A stretch of 6,527 nt of DNA, from contig JAEEYY010000164.1 in the NCBI GenBank assembly GCA_016288355.1, positions 1 to 6,527 of the forward strand, read 5' to 3'. The translations under genes were made by a program, and so were the position numbers. Numbering within the stretch: position 1 is the stretch's first letter; every line of letters begins with the position of its first letter. The DNA comes from Synergistes sp. Its GTDB lineage: Bacteria; Synergistota; Synergistia; Synergistales; Synergistaceae. Of this stretch, positions 1 through 5,252 are shown one piece after another. The notes beneath the pieces were generated by a model that saw only the letters and a program-made list of their open reading frames with translations, ran no database searches and had not been told where the DNA came from.

Positions 1-1
1 C

Positions 2-556
2 AGCCCGAAGCCCGCATCCGTGGCCCTGTCCCTGGGCCTCTACTTCGCCGAGCGTGCGAAGGGTCCCTATCGCAACCACTTCATCGAGTTCTCCGCGCAC
101 CCGGAGCTGATTGAGCTCAAGGGCGAGACCTTTGTGGAGAAGCTGCGCTACATCTCTTCCTTCAACGAGGTTGCCAACACGAATCTGGAGGCAGTTTTCG
201 AGCTGATCCTCTCCGCGGCCGTGAAAAACAATGTGTCCCAGGAGGATCTGCCGCAGAAGCTCTACATCATCTCCGACATGGAGTTCGATGCCTGCGTGCA
301 CAACGCGTCTGCGACGGTCTTTGAGAACGCCCGAAAGCGCTACGCGGAGCATGGCTACGAGCTGCCGCAGCTGGTCTTCTGGAATGTTCAGTCTAGGAAC
401 CGCCAGCAGCCCGTCACCATGAACGATCGTGGCGTGGCCCTGGTTTCCGGCTGCTCGCCGCGGATCTTCTCCATGGCCATGGAGGGAGTACTCGATCCCT
501 ACGCCTTCATGCTCTCGGTGCTGAACAGCGAACGTTACGCACCGATCTGCGCATAA
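2..556 (+). CDS. DUF2828-type VWA-domain protein, C-terminal part (5' end outside window)
   Basis: The open frame runs in from the left edge. The GTG at base 20 is an internal valine (context SPKPASVALSLGLYFAE), so the real start lies upstream. The fragment matches my memory of the C-terminal VWA region of DUF2828 proteins (also split off as DUF7788): an N-terminal part and a VWA fold, resembling TROVE/Ro60 RNA-binding proteins in architecture. Visible VWA elements are the Thr of VANTNLEAVF (bases 179-181), in the place of the second metal-site (MIDAS) motif, and the Asp of LYIISDMEFD (bases 275-277), in the place of the third. The first motif (DxSxS) would lie just before base 1. No signal peptide or membrane segment is seen in this part. 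The gene ends in TAA and is followed by a strong terminator. It converges on the helicase gene. Family members are mostly uncharacterised; RNA binding is only an analogy. It is GC-rich like hsdR, so it is probably older in the locus than the DUF6119 gene. Confidence 0.82.
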   Translation, partial: SPKPASVALSLGLYFAERAKGPYRNHFIEFSAHPELIELKGETFVEKLRYISSFNEVANTNLEAVFELILSAAVKNNVSQEDLPQKLYIISDMEFDACVHNASATVFENARKRYAEHGYELPQLVFWNVQSRNRQQPVTMNDRGVALVSGCSPRIFSMAMEGVLDPYAFMLSVLNSERYAPICA

Positions 557-591
557 AACAGGAACCCCACTTGATGTTCTGCCCCCAACAC

Positions 592-634
592 AAAAAACTC
601 CGCACCGATCAACTGACCGGTACGGAGTTTTTTT
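592..634. terminator. Bidirectional intrinsic terminator
   Basis: The left arm ACTCCG (597-602) pairs with CGGAGT (623-628). The stem continues through ACCG/CGGT (604-607 with 618-621) and TC/GA around the loop AACT at 611-614, with small mismatches at 603/622 and 608/617. A run of six A lies on the left (592-597) and a run of seven T on the right (628-634), so a U-tract follows the hairpin on either strand. It sits 35 bases after the stop of the DUF2828 gene. It is also the first convincing terminator met by transcription from the helicase gene on the opposite strand. Confidence 0.9.
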
Positions 635-843
635 GCCTCGCTTCTGAAGCACCGCAGCGCTATCAGCAAATTATATCGAAAAAATTACGCATTTTCCCGC
701 AGTTATTTTGCCGATAACGAGAAAAAGATTGCCGCAAGGGCTTCTTGAAAGAACAGGAAACACGCCTATCCCGGAATCGTTCCCTTCATCATCACGGGCG
801 GCCTTAACATCTTGTTGCGCTAATCAGGAAAAACCATCATTGA

Positions 844-875
844 TTGTCCCTAATAATGTATATTATTGGGGACAA
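844..875. repeat. 32-bp near-perfect palindrome
   Basis: The outer arms TTGTCCC (844-850) and GGGACAA (869-875) are exact reverse complements. The inner AT-rich part (851-868) continues the symmetry to the centre at 859/860, with only two G-T type pairs (851/868 and 858/861). As RNA it could fold end to end. As DNA it could be a site for a dimeric regulator or recombinase. On the - strand it is followed about 10 bases later by only five T, so it is not a standard terminator. It shares an 11-bp core, TGTATATTATT (857-867), with the inverted repeat upstream of the helicase gene. Confidence 0.75.
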
Positions 876-945
876 CGATCCTCCCATTCTCGAAATGATA
901 AGAAAGATAACAGAAAGCTTTCACGGTTATTCTACCCACGTCGCT

Positions 946-978
946 ATGAGGGTTGATTGTATAATCAGCCTTTCTCAT
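946..978. repeat. Inverted repeat just past the helicase stop codon
   Basis: GGTTGATT (951-958) and AATCAGCC (963-970) form an 8-bp stem with one G-T pair and a four-base loop. The outer ATGAG (946-950) can pair with CTCAT (974-978) across a TTT bulge (971-973). It lies 12 bases beyond the helicase stop on the - strand. No T-run follows on either strand, so it is better read as a possible 3' mRNA-stabilising hairpin than as a terminator. It may be chance. Confidence 0.4.
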
Positions 979-990
979 CATAATGGATCT

Positions 991-3399
991 TCAAGTTGTT
1001 TCTTCAGGCTGACCACTACTCTGGGCAATCAATTTGCTGATCAGCTGCTTGCGTTCGGATTGCCAGAAATCCGTGTCGCAGACGATGACGAGGCGCTTCT
1101 TCGCCCGGCTGACCGCGGTATTCAGCACACTCCTTCCGACCGTCACGCCGGAATTCACAAAATATGCGTCCTTTGTATCGCACACGCTGAGGATCACGGT
1201 ATCCCATTCCATTCCCTGCGCACGATGAACGGTCAGGATGTTGCCCCGTTCACCCGGCATGAGTTTTTTCAACCGTTCGATTTGCAACTTATAGGGCGCA
1301 AGGATCACATAAGAACCCTCATCCGGCTGAGTCTTTTGTAAGTAATCGCGAATTGCGGCGGCTTCTTCCGCAGATTCGCGTTTGCGGTCCGTTGGCCGCT
1401 TGTTCCCATGCAGCACTTGTATTTCAAAGGGCGTCTGTCCTGCGCCTTCAAATCGGCCGGAGGTGTGATAAACATAGGTGTCCAAGATCCGTGCCAGTTT
1501 GGTTCCAAACCGGTACGTTTTCATCAGGCGAACATAATTGAGCCGGTCAAATGCGTAGTTCTGCCGATCCAGCAAGAAAACCAGCTCCGGCAAGCGATTC
1601 TTAGTCAAATCCGAATACGCCACAACCGGAACGGCCCAAAGAGAAACTTCCGGATGCTCCGCTTTGATCTGACGGGAATCCATTTCACAGATTGGCGGAA
1701 GCTGGAAATGGTCTCCAAAGAAAGAGACCGGGCAGCCGCAGGCAAAAGCCGTCATTCCCCGGGCGAGGGAGGCGTAGCCAGCTTCGTCGATAAACACATG
1801 AGAATAAGGTTCTGCGTTTTCCATTTGGGGAAGGTGGCCGATTGCCGTATCGAAGGTTGCAGCCACTACAAGGGCGTTCTGAAGCTGCTCCAGCTTTGAA
1901 GTGGAACCAAGGGTTTTCCGCTCTGAGCGGATTTCAGAAAGCTCCCGTTCGATCTCCGCCGGGTCGCGGATCTTCTCCTGGATAAGCGTTTCGCAGGATT
2001 GCTTCATTTGACTGCGATACTCCGTAAACGCTGAAAGAATCTCTTCTGGCGAGGCGTCTTCCGGACATCGCATTCCGATCTGCTTGCAGCGGCTCGAGAT
2101 CCCGCTTCGGATCATCGCCTCCTCTTTTCGTTTTTTCTCCAACTCCGACTGGGCAGCCTGTTCTGCTTTCTGCGCGAGCGCAAGCTCATCCTTAGCATTG
2201 TCACGCGCTTCGACAAGCGGACTGAGCGTAGGCATAATCGTCTGCACCTGTTCTTCAAGCTGCTTGTTTTGCTGCTGCAGGTGCTCATATTCTGATCGCT
2301 TCCATGGAAGCAGCCGGATTTTACCGCACCGTTTTTGATTCTCCGAGATAGAATTGCGATATTGGTGAATCAACGCTTCCTGCTGAGACAACGCCTCGTT
2401 TGCGCGTTCAAATCCGGCCTTGCACTGTGCCAACCGCCCATTTGCCGCGTCCAGGTCCCGCTGCAGTCCAGAAACAGCAGAAATCGCGTCAGTCAGCAGT
2501 GGCAGCTGCGCATCCAAAAAAGCCCGTGCCGGCACCAACGCGACAACCCGCTTTGTCGCTGCCGCGATGTCTGCTTCATGGGTGCGTGCATGCTCCAGCT
2601 CTGCGATCAGTTTTGCTGTCTGCTCCGCCAATTCTTCAGAACGCTGTTCCAGGGATCGGTCTCCGACGACCTCAGGGAATCGAGTCGAAAACTCCGTGCT
2701 TGCGGTTCCGAGGCGGTAGACATCTGTCAGCGGAATCCCATTCTTCTCCAGAATCGGCAGGATGGCCAGAAGGGACTGTTCCACCGCGTTATTCGTCGGT
2801 GCAAGGAGAAGAACCCGACGTTTTGCGGCAATATAACGCATCAGGCAGGTCGCCAGAACAGCCTGCGTTTTTCCGGTACCCGGCGCACCCCAGACATAGG
2901 TAACCGGATTGGAAAGCGCAGCGTCGACAGCCTGCTGCTGTTGTTCGGAAAGCGGGTGTTCCAATGAGAACGCGCCGTTCTCCGGCATCGAATCGGGAGG
3001 CGGCGGATAAAACAGAAGCTTGTGCTTGTGATAGAAGTCCCGCATTCGTTCGATCAAAAAGCGCATATCCGTCCTCAGCGTCATCTGCTTCCAGTTGGCG
3101 GATTCAAAAGCGGTGCTTGCCTTTTCGGGGACATAGACGTCCGCATACTTTTCGGTCTTCTTCATACAGAGCTTCCGAATCTCGACGTCCGGGATGCGCT
3201 GCTCCCCGTCATACACTTCCGCGCCATCGCGCACATAGTCGTCCAAATGCAGCCGATAAAGGCCGGGCGTGTTGGAAACAGGAAGCGGAGGCTTGGACAC
3301 GCGAGCGGTTTTCATATACGCTGTCGGCTGCTGATTCATCATTTCCAGCAGCGCATCCGCTCCGCAGATCACAGAACGTGTGAATTCTTGTTCGTTCAT
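991..3399 (-). CDS. Superfamily 1 (Upf1/DNA2-like) helicase with coiled-coil insertion
   Basis: An 802-residue ATPase with the full set of SF1 helicase motifs: LSEQQQQAV (150-158, Q-motif region), Walker A GAPGTGKT (171-178), motif Ia LLLAPTNNAVEQ (197-208), Walker B VFIDEAG (535-541), motif III FGDHFQLPPI (561-570), VILAPYKLQIERL (698-710), motif V TVHRAQGMEWDTVIL (723-737) and motif VI TAVSRAKKRLVIV (761-773). The DEAG and GDxxQLPP forms place it in the AAA_11/AAA_12, Upf1/DNA2-like group (SF1B, usually 5'-3'). Between motifs Ia and II, residues about 247-500 are rich in Glu, Gln, Leu, Lys and Ala and look like coiled coil. The first 140 residues contain no domain I recognise. No membrane segment or obvious nuclease motif is seen. 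The ATG at 3399 has AAAGGAGG six bases upstream, which fixes the start. The gene lies 141 bases downstream of the DUF6119 gene on the same strand. ATP-driven nucleic acid translocation is secure from the motifs; the DNA or RNA substrate and a defence role are not. Confidence 0.93.
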   Translation of the reverse strand: MNEQEFTRSVICGADALLEMMNQQPTAYMKTARVSKPPLPVSNTPGLYRLHLDDYVRDGAEVYDGEQRIPDVEIRKLCMKKTEKYADVYVPEKASTAFESANWKQMTLRTDMRFLIERMRDFYHKHKLLFYPPPPDSMPENGAFSLEHPLSEQQQQAVDAALSNPVTYVWGAPGTGKTQAVLATCLMRYIAAKRRVLLLAPTNNAVEQSLLAILPILEKNGIPLTDVYRLGTASTEFSTRFPEVVGDRSLEQRSEELAEQTAKLIAELEHARTHEADIAAATKRVVALVPARAFLDAQLPLLTDAISAVSGLQRDLDAANGRLAQCKAGFERANEALSQQEALIHQYRNSISENQKRCGKIRLLPWKRSEYEHLQQQNKQLEEQVQTIMPTLSPLVEARDNAKDELALAQKAEQAAQSELEKKRKEEAMIRSGISSRCKQIGMRCPEDASPEEILSAFTEYRSQMKQSCETLIQEKIRDPAEIERELSEIRSERKTLGSTSKLEQLQNALVVAATFDTAIGHLPQMENAEPYSHVFIDEAGYASLARGMTAFACGCPVSFFGDHFQLPPICEMDSRQIKAEHPEVSLWAVPVVAYSDLTKNRLPELVFLLDRQNYAFDRLNYVRLMKTYRFGTKLARILDTYVYHTSGRFEGAGQTPFEIQVLHGNKRPTDRKRESAEEAAAIRDYLQKTQPDEGSYVILAPYKLQIERLKKLMPGERGNILTVHRAQGMEWDTVILSVCDTKDAYFVNSGVTVGRSVLNTAVSRAKKRLVIVCDTDFWQSERKQLISKLIAQSSGQPEETT

Positions 3400-3405
3400 G
3401 CCAAA

Positions 3406-3413
3406 CCTCCTTT
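3406..3413 (-). promoter_or_regulatory. Shine-Dalgarno site of the helicase gene
   Basis: On the - strand AAAGGAGG ends six bases before the ATG at 3399. This near-perfect match to the anti-Shine-Dalgarno sequence decides the start codon and predicts efficient translation independent of the upstream gene. Confidence 0.88.
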
Positions 3414-3422
3414 CGACCAGGG

Positions 3423-3442
3423 AATAATATCTGTATATTATT
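3423..3442. repeat. Inverted repeat in the helicase promoter region, candidate operator
   Basis: AATAATAT (3423-3430) and ATATTATT (3435-3442) are exact reverse complements separated by CTGT. The site lies 24-43 bases upstream of the helicase ATG, where a promoter -10 region would fall; TATTAT-like and TAATAT-like hexamers lie within it, but no good -35 is seen at the right distance. Overlap of a palindrome and a promoter is the usual layout of an operator. Being pure A/T in its arms, it could also arise by chance. Its right half TGTATATTATT (3432-3442) recurs exactly at 857-867. Confidence 0.5.
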
Positions 3443-3540
3443 TGAGGTTGTACCGGAGCATCGTAGTGTTTTCCTTAACTGAGCGCATCCAACATCTGCA
3501 CGGGATTCTCGGTGGCATTAAACTTTATTCTAGGGTAATA

Positions 3541-5112
3541 TCATTCTTTTTCTCTGGTAATATTTTTGATAAAGACCTTGCAGCCGAAAGCTTGTAATCT
3601 GCGTTGCGCGTATCGAATAGCAATCTTGCTAAAGAATGGGATCGGAGGATGATCTTCTTCAAAATCTGATAGGATTGCGAGTATCACTGTAATATCTTTT
3701 GTGTCTGAGTCTTTTATTTGAAACTGCCTTTTCTTGGACTGCTCTTTTATCTTTTTATTTGCTTTTGCACGAAAACTTGGATCGCTAATAACAAGTTCAG
3801 CTGAAACAACCGCTTGAGAAAACAAATGGCTTAGTGTTGCTGAGCTGGAGTATGGTTTAATGTGAATATAGGTGTTATCAGATGCAAGAACATCACAAAG
3901 CTCTATCTTGCTATGGCCTCCGCCATATTGTATCGTTTTTGCGTCCATAAGTAAGAGGTTGGATGGATCTGACGCGGCAAAAGCTTTTGAATAGATAGCC
4001 TCCCTTATATGTTCTTGTCGATAGGGCAAAAAAACTCTGTCTGATACGGGAATGGCATCATATTCAGCATTAACAGTTTTTACGTAATCCCTATCAACTG
4101 AATACCATCTACCTTTATTTATACAGTACGGAACGCCCCTAAGCTCCACTTCCGCATAGATGCACCTGTATGCGCTCCACGCTGTCATTACTTCACCATT
4201 ATCTGATCGAATAGCGCTAATTCGCTTGTCTTTTAATTGTTTCACTGAAGACAGGCCTTCTCGAAAACTATTCCGAATTACCGAAATATAAATGTCTGGA
4301 TATGTTTCTCTGCCAGCATATCGAAACCCCTCAACGTCCTCCCAGTTAATTACATCTGGCACTGCCATCCACACCTTGGGTGATTTGTTGTTTATTTCAT
4401 AGATTACAGCGTTGTCGAGTTCTTCAATAGTCCTCTTATTCTTCACAGGACGTATATGATCTATCCACGCAAATTTGTCTTTGTATGCCGAAGACATATA
4501 TTGGGCGAAAACTGCTTTCAAAAAAGAAGGAATGTTGTAGATGTTCGCTTCAGCTGATAAACTCAGTATATCGCTTCCAGTAATGATGCCCTTTGCAAAT
4601 TCCTCGTCATCAGAAGTTCCAGTTATTGTGCCAATCATATCCCGGTCAATATCAAATCCAAAATCATCGATATCTGACTCAAGTGGAAGCTGCTCGTTAC
4701 TTGTTTTTTGATTCCCTCCAATGTTTATTTTATTGATTCGTCGTAAACTGTTCGGGGCAATAGTGTTCAACACGACCTTCAACCCAAAGTCTTCTTCAAT
4801 AACGTCTTCTGCAAGAAGGTTCTTACCATAACCCATCGTGATTGCGAATGTTTTTGTTTTTTCATCTGCAACAACAATACGACATAACAATACAGCTCGT
4901 GCATTCGATGTAAAGATATTTGTATCACGCAGGCTCCCGCAGAAGAAAGAGTCCATCCACCGTGGTACATTGATAGAAGAAGGAACATAATAGAGTTTTC
5001 CGATATCTGGATAGTCTTTTAAGAGTGTTGCCGATGGTGATAATATCTTTTGATCATCTTTGGCAAACTCGTCCTTGATTAAGTAAATTGACAGTTTGTT
5101 TTTCTTTCCCAT
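3541..5112 (-). CDS. DUF6119 / TIGR04141 family sporadically distributed protein
   Basis: A 523-residue protein, about the usual length of this family. I recognise it from several conserved blocks: the N-terminal NKLSIYLIK (5-13), GYGKNLL (94-100) followed by EEDFGLKVVLN (106-116), CIYAEVELRGVPYCINKGRW (317-336), LLLMDAKTIQYGGGHSKIEL (386-405), the HIKPYSSSATLSHLFSQAV segment (417-435), and the ending IPFFSKIAIRYAQRRLQAFG (491-510). No signal peptide, membrane segment, Walker motif or known nuclease motif is visible, so it is probably cytoplasmic and its activity is unknown. The family has a patchy phylogenetic distribution. The ATG at 5112 is preceded by GAGAGGG at five bases. The gene lies between hsdR and the helicase on the same strand, separated by 140 and 141 bases, so it probably has its own promoter. 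It is much AT-richer than its neighbours (21 of 60 G+C at 3721-3780 by hand count), suggesting separate acquisition. Family assignment is from memory of the motifs. Confidence 0.82.
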   Translation of the reverse strand: MGKKNKLSIYLIKDEFAKDDQKILSPSATLLKDYPDIGKLYYVPSSINVPRWMDSFFCGSLRDTNIFTSNARAVLLCRIVVADEKTKTFAITMGYGKNLLAEDVIEEDFGLKVVLNTIAPNSLRRINKINIGGNQKTSNEQLPLESDIDDFGFDIDRDMIGTITGTSDDEEFAKGIITGSDILSLSAEANIYNIPSFLKAVFAQYMSSAYKDKFAWIDHIRPVKNKRTIEELDNAVIYEINNKSPKVWMAVPDVINWEDVEGFRYAGRETYPDIYISVIRNSFREGLSSVKQLKDKRISAIRSDNGEVMTAWSAYRCIYAEVELRGVPYCINKGRWYSVDRDYVKTVNAEYDAIPVSDRVFLPYRQEHIREAIYSKAFAASDPSNLLLMDAKTIQYGGGHSKIELCDVLASDNTYIHIKPYSSSATLSHLFSQAVVSAELVISDPSFRAKANKKIKEQSKKRQFQIKDSDTKDITVILAILSDFEEDHPPIPFFSKIAIRYAQRRLQAFGCKVFIKNITREKE

Positions 5113-5117
5113 CTTAT

Positions 5118-5124
5118 CCCTCTC
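5118..5124 (-). promoter_or_regulatory. Shine-Dalgarno site of the DUF6119 gene
   Basis: On the - strand GAGAGGG ends five bases before the ATG at 5112. It is a weaker match than the helicase site but correctly spaced, and it supports the ATG giving the conserved N-terminus MGKKNKLSIYLIK. Confidence 0.65.
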
Positions 5125-5146
5125 AATATGATAAGCTAAAGCTATT

Positions 5147-5168
5147 TATTATCGTCTGTATTATCGTC
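5147..5168. repeat. Tandem 10-bp direct repeat upstream of the DUF6119 gene
   Basis: TATTATCGTC occurs at 5147-5156 and again, identical, at 5159-5168, with TG between: a period of 12 bases, close to one helical turn. It lies 35-56 bases upstream of the ATG at 5112, within the promoter zone. On the - strand each copy reads GACGATAATA, and the upstream copy contributes a TTGACG that resembles a -35 box. It could be a direct-repeat operator; the sample is too short to exclude chance. Confidence 0.5.
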
Positions 5169-5194
5169 AAATAACCAGCAAATTCAAGATGCAT

Positions 5195-5200
5195 ATTATA
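5195..5200 (-). promoter_or_regulatory. Possible -10 box (TATAAT) upstream of the DUF6119 gene
   Basis: On the - strand there is an exact TATAAT inside an imperfect palindrome (5191-5205, arms GCATAT/ATGTGC). No good -35 lies 16-18 bases upstream; the region there is A-rich (AGAAAA). The site is about 83 bases before the start codon. It suggests that the DUF6119 gene is transcribed independently of hsdR, but the call is weak. Confidence 0.25.
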
Positions 5201-5252
5201 TGTGCGAATGGCTTGCCTTTTCTTTTTTCCTCTTACCCTAATCTTTCATAAA

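Larger units (their letters stand above)
635..990. other. Intergenic region without a recognised gene
   Basis: This 356-base stretch separates the shared terminator from the helicase stop codon. I read the three + strand frames over the open stretches and the ATG-started frames on the - strand. Only short frames with no ribosome binding site or recognisable protein appear, for example two - strand ATG frames near 840 and 810 that stop within 14 codons. The longer + frames across 708-956 and into the helicase gene have no family signature and look accidental. What it does hold is a long palindrome (844-875) and a second hairpin near the helicase stop (946-978). If the helicase transcript ends at 592-634, this whole stretch is its 3' untranslated region. 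Confidence 0.6.

Noticed and set aside
756..822. A + strand frame reading YPGIVPFIITGGLNILLR before a stop, looking like the end of a membrane protein
   Set aside because: An in-frame stop lies only a few codons upstream, there is no start or ribosome binding site, and 22 codons is too little to claim a gene remnant.
844..875. The palindrome considered as an intrinsic terminator for the helicase
   Set aside because: The inner stem is AT-rich and no T-run follows directly on either strand; the hairpin at 592-634 is a far better terminator.
844..1341. A 165-codon + strand open frame beginning in the palindrome and running into the helicase region
   Set aside because: Most of it is antisense to the conserved helicase C-terminal motifs (V and VI), it has no ribosome binding site, and the translation shows no family pattern.
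2063..2088. A pair of cysteines (438 and 445) in the helicase coiled coil, considered as a Rad50-like zinc hook
   Set aside because: The spacing is C-x6-C, not the CxxC of a zinc hook, and the surrounding sequence lacks the hook consensus.
2335..2967. Long + strand open frames (up to 210 codons) opposite the helicase
   Set aside because: They are antisense to the coiled-coil and Walker A coding region; the Arg/Cys/Ser-rich translations are typical of shadow frames in GC-rich coding DNA.
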